From positions 62,001 to 126,000 of the forward strand of contig NZ_BJVJ01000001.1 of NCBI RefSeq assembly GCF_007989085.1: 64,000 nucleotides of DNA, read 5' to 3'. A program made the position numbers and the translations under genes. This document shows positions 1 to 8,356 of this stretch, piece by piece (position 1 is the stretch's first letter; every line of letters begins with the position of its first letter). The notes beneath the pieces are model-generated. The model had not been told where the DNA came from. It saw only the letters and a list, made by a program, of their open reading frames with translations, and made no database searches. The DNA is from Pseudonocardia sulfidoxydans NBRC 16205. GTDB lineage: Bacteria > Actinomycetota > Actinomycetes > Mycobacteriales > Pseudonocardiaceae.

Positions 1-465
1 GACGGCGGCTGGCCCGGGGCCTCGCTCGCCGAGCGGTTCGCCGGCCGCGGCGCACAGGTCCACCTGGTCTCGCCGTCGGCGCCGCTGAGCCCGAAGATCA
101 CCACCTACTCCAAGCTCGCGCTCGTCCCGCGGCTGTCGGACCTCGGCGTGCACGTCCACCTGATGTGCACGCCCGAGGCTGCCGGCCCGGACGCCGTCGA
201 CCTCGTCGAGGTCGTCGGCGGTGCCCGCACGCGGGTCGAGGGCGTCACCCTCGTCGTCGACGCGGGCTCCGGCTCCGCCGACGACGAGCTGCACCGGGCC
301 CTCGACGCGCTGGTCGACGGCGGGCCGGGACCACGGCTGCACCTCGCGGGTGACGCCAACTCCCCCCGGACGGCCCTGGAGGCCCTCTACGAGGGGCGGC
401 TCGCCGGGGCGGTGCACACCACGATCGCCGACCCGGCCCCCTTCCTGCTCGCGCTGACCCGCTGA
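1..465 (+). CDS. FMN/FAD-dependent NADH:flavin oxidoreductase, C-terminal part
   Basis: Only the last 154 codons are in the window; the gene begins upstream and stops with TGA at 463. The visible part is the second nucleotide-binding domain of the old-yellow-enzyme/2,4-dienoyl-CoA reductase/trimethylamine dehydrogenase type. It reads GWPGASLAERFAGRG (second dinucleotide-binding region), then a strand running into HLVSPSAPLSPK, and ends with LAGDANSPRTALEALYEG, the GDA...PR...A..EG tail that contacts flavin in this family. The upstream TIM barrel that would reveal the substrate is outside the window. It lies 137 bp before the methyltransferase-like gene on the same strand and may be part of the same catabolic run. 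The family assignment is firm; the substrate is unknown. Confidence 0.8.
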   Translation, partial: DGGWPGASLAERFAGRGAQVHLVSPSAPLSPKITTYSKLALVPRLSDLGVHVHLMCTPEAAGPDAVDLVEVVGGARTRVEGVTLVVDAGSGSADDELHRALDALVDGGPGPRLHLAGDANSPRTALEALYEGRLAGAVHTTIADPAPFLLALTR

Positions 466-499
466 ACCCCGGGCGGACCGGAACACCGACCGCCTCCTC

Positions 500-544
500 G
501 ACCCGAACGACACCGACCCGAACCACGCCGACCCGAACGACGCC
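500..544. repeat. Three tandem 15-bp repeats
   Basis: The units GACCCGAACGACACC, GACCCGAACCACGCC and GACCCGAACGACGCC follow each other directly, with a partial fourth copy after 545. They fill the short gap between the oxidoreductase stop and the next ribosome binding site. No function is evident; replication slippage would explain them. Confidence 0.7.
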
Positions 545-602
545 GACCACACCGAACGCACCGTGCCGGCACCCGCCGGCCAACGACCCCGGAGGTCATC
601 TC

Positions 603-1697
603 GTGCTCGACATCGAGGAACAGTTGACGCTCGACGAGCGGTCCGCCGTCGATTTCGTGCTCACCATGCGCAAGCGTTGGTCGGACACGATCTACCCCGC
701 GTTGGTCGCGGAGTTCGCGGCGACCGGGGCCGACCCGGCCACCGCCTCCGACGCGGGCTCGGCGCTGCACGACCTGCCGCTCTACCCGTGGTTCAGCCAC
801 CTCGAGCGGGTGCAGCAGAAGATGCTGTGGAAGATCGCGGGCGACGCGGTCATCAGCCGCCGCGAGGAACTGCTCGGCCAGCTGGAGGACACCCCCGCCG
901 GTCCCGACGGCAGCCTGCAGCTCGATCCCGACCTGGATCTGCCGGACTGGTACACCGACTACGACATCCACGTCCAACCCGGCGGTGTGTTCTCCGACGA
1001 TCTGTCGGCCTACGTCTACGAGTTCGGCGCGCGCATCGTCATGCTGCGCGACAACGACGGCTACAAGTTCCACCAGCTGTTCGCGACGACCGCGCTGCCC
1101 GAGCTGCCCGAGGCCACCCGTGTCGTCGACATGGGTTGCGGCTTCGGCAAGAGCACCCGTCCGCTCAAGCTGCGCTACCCGACGGCCGAGGTGATCGGCG
1201 TCGACCTGGCCGCGCCGAACCTGCGGCTGGCCCACGCGGAGAGCGCGGACGCCGACATCGACGTCCGGTACCGGCAGGCCGACGCCCGCACCACCGGCAT
1301 CGAGGACGGCACCTGCGACGTCGTCACCGGAACGATGCTGCTGCACGAGATGCCCGCCACGGTCATCGAGGAGACCATCGCCGAGGCGGCGCGCGTCGTG
1401 AAGCCCGGCGGGACGGTCGCGTTCCTGGAGTTCCAGCCCACCGGTGAGGCACTGCGCGACGCGACGGTCGTCGAGCACGCCGAGCGCAACAACGAGCCGT
1501 TCTTCCACGACCTGTTCGACAACGACCTGGTCGCGCTGTGCGCGAAGCACGGCCTCACCGATGCGCGCTGGACGCCGTTCGACGAGCGCCTGGAGGGCAT
1601 GCGCCCCCAGGGCTGGGGACCGCGTCCCGAGTGGCACTTCCCGTGGGCCGTCCTGACCGCGACCCGTCCCGCCGAGAAGACCGAGGTGGCCTCGTGA
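603..1697 (+). CDS. Class I SAM-dependent methyltransferase-like protein
   Basis: 364 aa with a GTG start 6 bp after GGAGGT (591-596). The N-terminal half (about 1-165) is mostly helical and I do not recognise it. It is rich in aromatic residues (LYPWFSHLE, LPDWYTDYDIHV). The C-terminal half is a Rossmann methyltransferase: motif I VVDMGCGFGKS near residues 175-185, acidic VIGVDLA after the next strand, then GTMLLHEMP and VVKPGGTVAFLEF. It would methylate a small substrate, or act as a SAM-binding domain. Its place at the head of a catabolic run together with a SnoaL-like protein suggests a role on the pathway substrate, which is inference. Its stop overlaps the next start (GTGA). Confidence 0.72.
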   Translation: MLDIEEQLTLDERSAVDFVLTMRKRWSDTIYPALVAEFAATGADPATASDAGSALHDLPLYPWFSHLERVQQKMLWKIAGDAVISRREELLGQLEDTPAGPDGSLQLDPDLDLPDWYTDYDIHVQPGGVFSDDLSAYVYEFGARIVMLRDNDGYKFHQLFATTALPELPEATRVVDMGCGFGKSTRPLKLRYPTAEVIGVDLAAPNLRLAHAESADADIDVRYRQADARTTGIEDGTCDVVTGTMLLHEMPATVIEETIAEAARVVKPGGTVAFLEFQPTGEALRDATVVEHAERNNEPFFHDLFDNDLVALCAKHGLTDARWTPFDERLEGMRPQGWGPRPEWHFPWAVLTATRPAEKTEVAS

Positions 1698-2005
1698 GCG
1701 AGGAGTTCGACTACCTGGGCGACCGCCGGATCTCCAAGCTGCTCGACCTGGTCCTGCAGCTCGCGACGGAGGTCCACGTCGGACGCCAGCGCACCCGTGC
1801 GCTGGAGGCGCTGCTCGTGCGCTCCGGCACCCTGACCGCCGGCGACCTGGACACCTTCCGGGCCACCGCCGACGAGGCCGCCACGCTCGATCGCGAGCGC
1901 GACGCCTACACCCGCCGGCTCGTCCGGATCATCACCGAGTCCGGCCCGGCCGAGCACCCGCTGCGCGAGCAGTGGGAGGACGCCCTCGCCACGAAGGCGG
2001 GCTGA
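1694..2005 (+). CDS. Hypothetical 103-aa helical protein
   Basis: I do not recognise this protein. It starts at GTG 1694 inside the stop of the methyltransferase-like gene and ends in TGATG shared with the next gene, so it is translationally coupled on both sides. The sequence is strongly helical and charged (RRISKLLDLVLQLATEVHVG, then repeated Asp/Glu/Arg) with no Cys, no membrane segment and no signal peptide. Sandwiched between a methyltransferase-like and a SnoaL-like protein, it may be a small partner subunit of one of them. Confidence 0.7.
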   Translation: MSEEFDYLGDRRISKLLDLVLQLATEVHVGRQRTRALEALLVRSGTLTAGDLDTFRATADEAATLDRERDAYTRRLVRIITESGPAEHPLREQWEDALATKAG

Positions 2006-2418
2006 TGTCGTCCGCGGCCGCCGTCGACAGGGTCGACGAGTACCTGACGCTGTGCGAGCAGCGCCGCCTCGACGAGGCGGCCACGCTGCTCGCTCCGGAC
2101 GCCCGGCTCGTGTTCCCCGGCGGGGTGGTCTTCACCGACCTGCCGTCGATGGTGGCCGCGGCGAAGGGTCGATATCTGCAGGTCGGCAAGCCCGAACGGC
2201 GTTACCTCGCCGGTTCGGACGGCTCGGGGGCCACCACCGTCACCTGTCTGGGCACCCTGTCCGGGAGGTGGCTCGACGGCACGTCCTTCTCCGGGATCCG
2301 TTTCGTCGACGTGTTCGTGTTCGACGGCGACCGCATCGCCGAGCAGCACGTGTTCAACGACCTCTCGATCGCCGCGGCGGACGCGGCGTCCCCCCTCCCC
2401 CTGGAGACGACCTCATGA
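2005..2418 (+). CDS. SnoaL-like/NTF2-fold protein
   Basis: 137 aa from ATG 2005, which overlaps the previous stop. The pattern is that of the cone-shaped NTF2/SnoaL fold: an N-terminal helix (VDEYLTLCEQRRLDEAATLLAPDARLVFPGG), a mid helix (MVAAAKGRY), then beta strands ending with GIRFVDVFVFDGDRIAEQHVF, typical of polyketide cyclase-like and limonene-epoxide-hydrolase-like proteins. Such domains bind small hydrophobic molecules and may isomerise or dehydrate them. It is coupled to the substrate-binding protein gene by an ATGA overlap. The exact reaction cannot be told from the sequence. Confidence 0.72.
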   Translation: MSSAAAVDRVDEYLTLCEQRRLDEAATLLAPDARLVFPGGVVFTDLPSMVAAAKGRYLQVGKPERRYLAGSDGSGATTVTCLGTLSGRWLDGTSFSGIRFVDVFVFDGDRIAEQHVFNDLSIAAADAASPLPLETTS

Positions 2419-3533
2419 AGAACGGACGACGGCTGCTCGGCGCGCTCGCCGCCGGCAGCATCCTGCTGCTCTCCGCCTGTGGCGGCGGCAGCGCCGACGG
2501 TGGCAGCAGCAGTGGCGGCGGCGAGCCGACGAAGCTCACGATGGCCATCGCCTCGGCGGTCATCGGGCCGAAGGAGGAGGTGGCCGTCTACGCCGTCGCG
2601 CAGAAGATGGGCTACTTCTCCGAGGAGGGCCTGACCGTCGACACCATCAACGCCGACGGTTCCGTCGCCGCGATCCAGGCCGTGGCCTCGGGCAGCGGCA
2701 GCATCACCGCGGCCGACGCGGGCTCCGGGCTCGCCGCCGCGCAGAAGAACGTCCCGATCACCGCGATCGGCGGCCTGGTCCAGAACTGGCCGTGGCAGAT
2801 CGCGACCAAGCCGGACTCGCCGGTCAAGGCCGCCGCGGACCTCAAGGGCAAGAAGCTCGGCGTGATCAGCCTCGCGTCCGGCTCGGCGCCCTACGCCCGG
2901 GCGTTCGTCAAGTCCGCGGGCCTCGACCCGGCGACCGACGTCGAGCTCGTCCCGGTGGGTGTCGGCGCCCAGGCCGCGGCCGCCCTCAACGGCGGACAGG
3001 TCGACGCGCTGGCCCTCTACACGCAGGCCTACACCGTGATCGAGCTGGCCGGCACCAAGCTCGCCTACCTCGACAACCCCGACATCTTCGACGGCATCCG
3101 CTCGCTGACGTTCACCGTCGCGACGGACGCCTTCAAGGACAACCCCGAGGCCTACGGGAAGTTCCTGCGTGCCGCGTACAAGGCGATGTTGTTCTCCGCC
3201 TCCAACCCCGAGGCCGCCATGCGCATCGGCTACGAGGTGTTCCCGCAGATCCTCGGCGGCGCCGACCCGGCGACGCGGCTGGCCGGCGACACCCAGACCC
3301 TCGAGGCCTGGATCAAGACCGCGACCCCGACGACCGGTGAGCCGTCGTCGTGGAAGGACTGGGGCGCGATCAGCGACGCCGAGTGGGCGAAGACCCAGAG
3401 CTACACGCAGGAGGCCGGCCAGATCACCGCGCCGATCCAGATCGACGAGCTGTGGGACCCCTCGCAGCTGGCCACCGCCAACCAGTTCGACTCGGCCGCC
3501 GTCGTCAAGCAGGCCGCCGACTACACGCCCTGA
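2415..3533 (+). CDS. ABC transporter substrate-binding lipoprotein (SsuA/TauA/NMT1 type)
   Basis: 372 aa. The signal peptide has a lipobox (LSAC, Cys22) followed by a Gly/Ser linker, so the mature protein is a lipid-anchored extracellular receptor. The body matches periplasmic-binding proteins of the nitrate/sulfonate/taurine/pyrimidine-precursor group: KMGYFSEEGLTVDTINADGS near the start, then SGSITAADAGS, GKKLGVISLASGSAPYARAF and GGQVDALALYTQAY. It should capture the pathway substrate outside the membrane for the ATPase and permease downstream. Start ATG 2415 overlaps the preceding TGA. The ligand is not deducible; an aromatic or heterocyclic compound fits the operon. Confidence 0.88.
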   Translation: MKNGRRLLGALAAGSILLLSACGGGSADGGSSSGGGEPTKLTMAIASAVIGPKEEVAVYAVAQKMGYFSEEGLTVDTINADGSVAAIQAVASGSGSITAADAGSGLAAAQKNVPITAIGGLVQNWPWQIATKPDSPVKAAADLKGKKLGVISLASGSAPYARAFVKSAGLDPATDVELVPVGVGAQAAAALNGGQVDALALYTQAYTVIELAGTKLAYLDNPDIFDGIRSLTFTVATDAFKDNPEAYGKFLRAAYKAMLFSASNPEAAMRIGYEVFPQILGGADPATRLAGDTQTLEAWIKTATPTTGEPSSWKDWGAISDAEWAKTQSYTQEAGQITAPIQIDELWDPSQLATANQFDSAAVVKQAADYTP

Positions 3534-3581
3534 TCCCGCACACCCACTGACGGGCCGACCCCCGACCATGGAGGACACGCC

Positions 3582-4412
3582 GTGAGCCTGCGCGCACCCG
3601 GCCGGCAGACCAGTCCGGCCACTGCGGCCGGGACCGACACCGACGCGTGGATCCGCGTCGCCGGTCTCGACAAGACCTACCCGGCACGCCGCTCCGACCC
3701 GACGGTCGCGTTGCAGGGCATCGACCTGTCGGTGCGCCGCGGCGAGTTCGTCTCGGTGGTCGGCCCGTCGGGGTGCGGGAAGACGACTCTGCTCAAGATC
3801 CTCGCCGGCCTCGTCGGCCGGAGCGAGGGCGAGGTCGAGATCGCCGGCACCGACGTCCGCGGGCCCCTGCCCCAGATCGGCATGGTGTTCCAGGCGGCGA
3901 CGCTGCTGCCGTGGCGCACCGTCCGCCAGAACGTGCTGGTGCCCGTCGAGGTCCAGGGCCTCGACAAGGAGAAGTTCGGCAGACGGGCCGACGAGCTGCT
4001 CGAGATGGTGGGCCTCGCCGAGTTCGCGAACAGCTACCCCTACGAGCTGTCCGGCGGCATGCAGCAGCGCGCGGGCATCTGCCGCGCGCTGGTGCACGAC
4101 CCCGCGGTGCTGCTGATGGACGAGCCGTTCGGTGCCCTCGACGCGATGACCCGCGAGTACATGAACGTCGAGCTGCTGCGCATCTGGCAGCAGAGCGGCA
4201 AGACGATCGTCCTGGTCACGCACTCCATCCCGGAGGCGGTGTTCCTGTCCGACCGGGTCGTCGTGCTCAGCGCGCGGCCCGGCCGGATCGCCGAGGTCAT
4301 CGACGTCGAGCTCGACCGGCCCCGCGAGCTGTCGGTCATGGCCAGCGACCGGGCCGGCATCTACGTCGAGCGCATCCGCCGGCACTTCAACGCGACCAGC
4401 GTCATCGACTGA
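3582..4412 (+). CDS. ABC transporter ATP-binding protein (SsuB/TauB type)
   Basis: 276 aa, GTG start after a GGAG-type site. The motifs are complete: Walker A GPSGCGKTT at 61-69, Q-loop VFQAATLLPW near 103, signature LSGGMQQRAG near 156, Walker B LLMDEPFGALDA near 177, and the switch His in LVTHSIPEAVFL. The spacing and the PFGALDA...EY sequence are those of the sulfonate/taurine/nitrate importer ATPases. It energises uptake through the permease encoded next, from which it is separated by only 30 bp. An N-terminal extension of about 25 residues precedes the core domain. Confidence 0.92.
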   Translation: MSLRAPGRQTSPATAAGTDTDAWIRVAGLDKTYPARRSDPTVALQGIDLSVRRGEFVSVVGPSGCGKTTLLKILAGLVGRSEGEVEIAGTDVRGPLPQIGMVFQAATLLPWRTVRQNVLVPVEVQGLDKEKFGRRADELLEMVGLAEFANSYPYELSGGMQQRAGICRALVHDPAVLLMDEPFGALDAMTREYMNVELLRIWQQSGKTIVLVTHSIPEAVFLSDRVVVLSARPGRIAEVIDVELDRPRELSVMASDRAGIYVERIRRHFNATSVID

Positions 4413-4442
4413 GCCCGGCGCGGCTTGGAGAGGAGGACCCGC

Positions 4443-5321
4443 ATGACCACCGCGACACCCACCGGCGCACCCGTCGCCGGCCCGCCGGGCCCGGCGGCGA
4501 AGAAGGCCGCGAAGAAGGCCGCGAAGCAGCGGCGCAGCGGTCGTTTCGACGTCCGCGAGCGCCCCGAGCTGCTGCTCGTCCCCGGCGTGTTCGTCGTCCT
4601 GATCGTGCTGTGGGAGTTCGTGATCCCACTGTTCGTCGACGACTACGTGCTCCCGGTCCCGTCCCGGATCGTCGAGTCCCTGTGGTCGCAGCTCACGGAC
4701 GCGCTGTTCTGGGGTCACCTGGAGGTGACGCTGCGCGAGTCGCTGATCGGCTTCGTCATCGGCGTCGGGACCGCGGTCCTGCTCGGCACCGCGATCTCGC
4801 AGGTGCGGCTCGTCGAGAAGACGTTGATGCCCTACGTCGTCGCGTTCCAGACCGTGCCGAAGGTGGCGCTCGCGCCGCTGTTCGTCGTGTGGTTCGGCTT
4901 CGGCCTGACCAGCAAGATCGTCATGGCCGCGGTCATCTCGTTCTTCCCGATGCTGATCAACGTCATCGAGGGTCTGAAGGCCGCCGACGCCGACCGCATC
5001 CAGATGCTGACGGTGTTCGGTGCGAGCAAGCTGCAGATCTTCCGGATGGTGCGGCTGCCGAGCGCGATGCCGTTCATCTTCGCCGGGCTCGACATCGGCA
5101 TCGTGTTCGCGATCCTCGGCGCGGTGGTCGGCGAGTTCATCGGCGCCAAGGAAGGCCTCGGGTACCTGCTCCTGCAGACGAACTACAACTTCGACATCGC
5201 CGGCATGTTCGCCGTGCTCGTCGTGCTCTCGGTGCTCGGCCTGCTCGCGCACTCGCTGATCCGCTTCACCCAGCGCAAGGTCGCGTTCTGGGCCGAGGAG
5301 AGCCGGGTGATCGCGGCGTGA
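4443..5321 (+). CDS. ABC transporter permease (SsuC/TauC type)
   Basis: 292 aa. I chose ATG 4443 because AGGAGG lies 6 bp before it; a TTG at 4425 lies upstream of that site. The N-terminus is a basic cytoplasmic stretch with a KKAAKKAAK repeat. It is followed by about six membrane helices (LLLVPGVFVVLIVLWEFVI, ESLIGFVIGVGTAVLLG, VALAPLFVVWFGFG, IVMAAVISFFPMLINVI and later ones) and the EAA-type cytoplasmic loop around GLKAADADRIQMLTVFGASK that docks on the ATPase. It forms the inner-membrane channel of the importer. Its stop overlaps the SDR start (GTGA). Confidence 0.9.
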   Translation: MTTATPTGAPVAGPPGPAAKKAAKKAAKQRRSGRFDVRERPELLLVPGVFVVLIVLWEFVIPLFVDDYVLPVPSRIVESLWSQLTDALFWGHLEVTLRESLIGFVIGVGTAVLLGTAISQVRLVEKTLMPYVVAFQTVPKVALAPLFVVWFGFGLTSKIVMAAVISFFPMLINVIEGLKAADADRIQMLTVFGASKLQIFRMVRLPSAMPFIFAGLDIGIVFAILGAVVGEFIGAKEGLGYLLLQTNYNFDIAGMFAVLVVLSVLGLLAHSLIRFTQRKVAFWAEESRVIAA

Positions 5322-6067
5322 CCAGGCAGGACCCGAACTCCTTCGCCGGCCGGGTCGCGCTCGTCACCGGCGCGGCCCGCGGCATCGGACAGACCATCGC
5401 CGAGACACTCGCCGAGCGCGGCGCGACCGTCGCGAACGCCGACGTGCTGCCTGCCGCGGACTGGACCAACGCGCTCGGCGCGCCGCACACACGGCACACC
5501 CTCGACGTGCGGTCACAGAAGTCGGCCGACGCGGTCGTCGCCGAGGTACTCGCCCGGCACGGGCGGCTCGACCACGTCGTCAACGGTGCGGGCATCGTGC
5601 GCCGCGGCCCGGCGGCGACCATGACCGACACCGACATCACCGACGTCCTCGACGTCAACCTGACCGGCACGTTCCGCGTCTGCCGGGCCGCCCGTGCCGC
5701 GCTGGCGCAGACGTCCGGCTCGATCGTCAACATCGGCTCGACCAACGGCCACATCGCCGTGCTGAACACGCTCGGCTACTGCGTCAGCAAGGCCGGCGTG
5801 ATGCACATGGCCCGGGTGCTCGCCCTGGAGTGGGCGCCCGACGGCATCCGCGTCAACGCCGTCGGACCGACGATCGTGCCGACCGACATGACGTCGGACC
5901 TGCGCGGCAACGACGCGTACATGGCCGACAAGATGGCGACGATCCCGTTGGGCCGCATGGCCGAGACGCAGGACGTCGCCGACACGGTGACCTACCTGCT
6001 CAGCCCCGCGGCCGGCATGGTCACCGGCCAGACGATCTTCGTCGACGGCGGCGTCACGATCCACTGA
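5318..6067 (+). CDS. Short-chain dehydrogenase/reductase (SDR)
   Basis: 249 aa, classical SDR. The cofactor-binding motif TGAARGIG is near residue 17, NGAGIV near 89, the catalytic Ser in SIVNIGSTNG, and the YCVSK Tyr/Lys pair near 154-158. The C-terminal segment GRMAETQDVADTVTYLLSPAAG...VTGQTIFVDGG is typical of FabG-like members. The acidic residue after strand 2 (NADVLP) suggests NAD rather than NADP, an inference. It probably oxidises or reduces an alcohol/ketone intermediate of the operon's pathway. GTG start overlapping the permease stop. Confidence 0.9.
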   Translation: MTRQDPNSFAGRVALVTGAARGIGQTIAETLAERGATVANADVLPAADWTNALGAPHTRHTLDVRSQKSADAVVAEVLARHGRLDHVVNGAGIVRRGPAATMTDTDITDVLDVNLTGTFRVCRAARAALAQTSGSIVNIGSTNGHIAVLNTLGYCVSKAGVMHMARVLALEWAPDGIRVNAVGPTIVPTDMTSDLRGNDAYMADKMATIPLGRMAETQDVADTVTYLLSPAAGMVTGQTIFVDGGVTIH

Positions 6068-6107
6068 CCCCGTTCCCCGATTCCCCGACACCTCCCGGAG
6101 GACCACC

Positions 6108-7529
6108 GTGGGCGACGCGCCCGGAAGCACCCAGGTGAGCACGGCCCCGGCACCGAGCCGTGCCGACGTCGACGCCGCACTCGCCGCGGTCGACGCACAC
6201 TTCGACGAGTTCGTCGCCGAGCTGCAGGAGCTGTGCCGGTTCCGCAGCCGCCGCCAGGAGCCCGACAAGATGGCCGCCACCGCCGAGTGGCTCGCCGGGT
6301 CGGCGCGGCGCCACGGCGCGACCGCCGACGTCATCGAATGGGAGCACTCGCACCCCTATGTGCTGGCCGAGGCCCCGGGCGGGCCGAAGCGGCTGCTGCA
6401 CTTCACCCACTACGACGTCGAGGTCGAGCCCGCCGGCGACGACTCCGAGTGGGTCAGCGGCCCCTACGAGGCCGCGATCCGCGACGGCGCCCTCTACGCC
6501 CGCGGGGTGGCCGACGACAAGGGCGCGATCATGTCGCGCCTGCACGCCGTGGCCGCGTGGCGGCTCGCGGGTCTCACCCCGCCGGTGACCAGCGTGTTCA
6601 TCATGGAGGGCAAGCAGATGCTGCACTCCCCCGGACTGGGTTCGTTCACCGCCGCGCACGCCGACCGGCTCGCCTCCGACGCCGCGCTGTGGGAGAACTC
6701 GTGGCGCGACAGCACCGGCCGCCCGCTGCTCAAGCTCGGCGAGAAGGGCGTGCTGTACCTGCGCCTGAACGTCCGCACCCTGCCCCGTGAGCTGACCAGC
6801 CAGAACACCGCGCTGCTCGCCTCGGCCACGACGCGGCTCGTCGGCGCGATCGCCGGGATGGTCGCCCCCGACGGCACCGTGCTCGTCCCCGGTTTCGCCG
6901 ACGGCGCCCGCCCACCGACCGAGGCCGAGCTCGAACTGCTCGGCGACGTCGAGTTCGACGGCGAGTTCCTGCGGCGCCGCGCGGGCGTCGACGGCTTCCT
7001 CGGCGACGTCGACGACCGCGAGGCCGCCGTCGCCATCCGCACCCGCCCGACGCTGACCGTCGCGAGCCTCTCCGGTGGCGACGACCGCCAGGACGTCACC
7101 CTCGGCATCCCCGCGACGGCGACCGCGAAGATCGAGGTCCGGCTCGTCGCCGGACAGGACCCGCAGCAGGTCGTCGACGCCATCCGCGCGCACCTGGACG
7201 CGACCGGTTTCGCCGACGTCGAGATCGACGTCATGGCGACCAGCCGGCCCAGCCTCACCGACCATCGCGACCCGTTCGTCGCGCTGGTGGCCGACGCCGC
7301 CCGCCGCACCTACGGCAGCGAGCCGGTGATCGAGCCCTACACGCAGTGGATCGGCAACCAGGGCGTGCTCGCGGACCGGCCCATCGTCGGCGTGGGGGTC
7401 TCGCGCGCCGACTCCGGCGTCGACGGCCCGAACGAGCAGATCCTGCTCGAGGACTACCGGGCCGGGATCAAGCACGTCATCGAGATCATGGCCGCGATGG
7501 CCACCGAGAACAGTGAGGAGTCGGCGTGA
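6108..7529 (+). CDS. M20-family peptidase/dipeptidase-like protein with altered active site
   Basis: 473 aa, GTG start after GGAGG. The overall fold is M20 metallopeptidase (carnosinase/ArgE/DapE type): HFTHYDVE (metal His, Asp) near residue 99, RGVADDKG (bridging Asp) near 133, and a central dimerisation domain. The family's EG.EE motif, which supplies the catalytic base and a metal ligand, reads EGKQM here (near 167). The C-terminal metal His (usual H.PNE) is replaced by Asp in VDGPNEQ near 438. Three of the key residues are therefore changed while flanking sequence (SPGL..F...H.DRL) is kept. It may be non-hydrolytic, use other metal chemistry, or bind substrate only. It overlaps the next hydrolase-like gene by 4 bp. 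Confidence 0.8.
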   Translation: MGDAPGSTQVSTAPAPSRADVDAALAAVDAHFDEFVAELQELCRFRSRRQEPDKMAATAEWLAGSARRHGATADVIEWEHSHPYVLAEAPGGPKRLLHFTHYDVEVEPAGDDSEWVSGPYEAAIRDGALYARGVADDKGAIMSRLHAVAAWRLAGLTPPVTSVFIMEGKQMLHSPGLGSFTAAHADRLASDAALWENSWRDSTGRPLLKLGEKGVLYLRLNVRTLPRELTSQNTALLASATTRLVGAIAGMVAPDGTVLVPGFADGARPPTEAELELLGDVEFDGEFLRRRAGVDGFLGDVDDREAAVAIRTRPTLTVASLSGGDDRQDVTLGIPATATAKIEVRLVAGQDPQQVVDAIRAHLDATGFADVEIDVMATSRPSLTDHRDPFVALVADAARRTYGSEPVIEPYTQWIGNQGVLADRPIVGVGVSRADSGVDGPNEQILLEDYRAGIKHVIEIMAAMATENSEESA

Positions 7530-8356
7530 GGAGCCTCGGAGGCCGGGCCCGGCGCGGGTACGTCGACCTGCCGTGGGGCCAGGTGCACTACCGCCACGGC
7601 GGCGACCCCGACGCGCCGGCCGTGCTGGTCCTGCACCAGTCGCCGCTGTCGTCGGCGACCTACGAGGCCGTCATCGAGCCGCTCGCCGAGCGCGGGCTGC
7701 GCATCGTCGCGCCCGACACGCCGGGCTTCGGCATGTCCGACCCGACGCCGACGACGTGGTCGATCCCCGAGTACGCCGAGGCCGCCTGGGCGTTCGCCGA
7801 CGCCGTCGGCCTCGGCCGGGTGCACCTGCTCGGCCAGCACACCGGCGCCGTGATCGCCGCGGAGGCCGCGTTCCAGCAGCCCGAGCGCGTCGAGGGCATC
7901 GTGCTGCAGGGCCTGCCGCTCTACGACGACGCCGAGCGCGTCCAGAAGAAGACGGTCTACGCCCCGCCCTACGAGCCGGCCGAGGACGGCAGCCACGTGC
8001 AGGTCATCCGTGACCGGGTCAAGGGCCTGTACCCACGCCTCGACGTCGCCGAGACCGACCGGCAGGTCGTCGAGTACCTGCAGACCGGCCCCGACTACGC
8101 GACGGCCTACCGCGCCGTGTTCGACCACGTCGTCGACACCGACCGGCTCGACACGTTCTCGGTGCTGCTGCTCCACGGCGGCGACGACCTCGTCGACCGG
8201 ATGACCCCACAGGTCACGGCCGCACTGCCGCACGCGCAGCTCGTCACCATCCCCGGGGGGACGGACTTCGTCGCCGACGAGCAGCCCGAGGCCTTCGCCG
8301 ACGAGCTCACCCGCTACGTGCTGCGCGAACCGGCCCACGCCGGCGGTGCCCGATGA
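7526..8356 (+). CDS. Alpha/beta-hydrolase-fold protein lacking the usual Ser and His
   Basis: 276 aa, GTG start overlapping the previous stop. The fold is clear: VLVLHQSPLSSATYE (oxyanion region), DTPGFGMSDP, then the nucleophile elbow LLGQHTGAVIAAEAA. At the elbow the expected serine is His105 (G-Q-H-T-G). The end of the domain normally reads GG.H with the catalytic His but here reads IPGGTDFVADEQPE. The usual Ser-His pair is therefore absent, although LLLHGGDDLVD supplies an acidic residue. Elbows with GxHTG occur in some bacterial members of this fold, so it is unlikely to be a random mutation. It may be a cofactor-free lyase/isomerase or a binding protein. Coupled by ATGA to the Ohr gene. 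Confidence 0.82.
   Translation: MRSLGGRARRGYVDLPWGQVHYRHGGDPDAPAVLVLHQSPLSSATYEAVIEPLAERGLRIVAPDTPGFGMSDPTPTTWSIPEYAEAAWAFADAVGLGRVHLLGQHTGAVIAAEAAFQQPERVEGIVLQGLPLYDDAERVQKKTVYAPPYEPAEDGSHVQVIRDRVKGLYPRLDVAETDRQVVEYLQTGPDYATAYRAVFDHVVDTDRLDTFSVLLLHGGDDLVDRMTPQVTAALPHAQLVTIPGGTDFVADEQPEAFADELTRYVLREPAHAGGAR

Noticed and set aside
2202-5252. Very long open frame (about 1000 codons) on the minus strand across the transporter genes
   Set aside because: It is antisense to clearly recognisable ABC genes, its translation is Arg/Gly/Asp/His-rich without motifs, and long antisense frames are expected in DNA with this GC skew at third positions.
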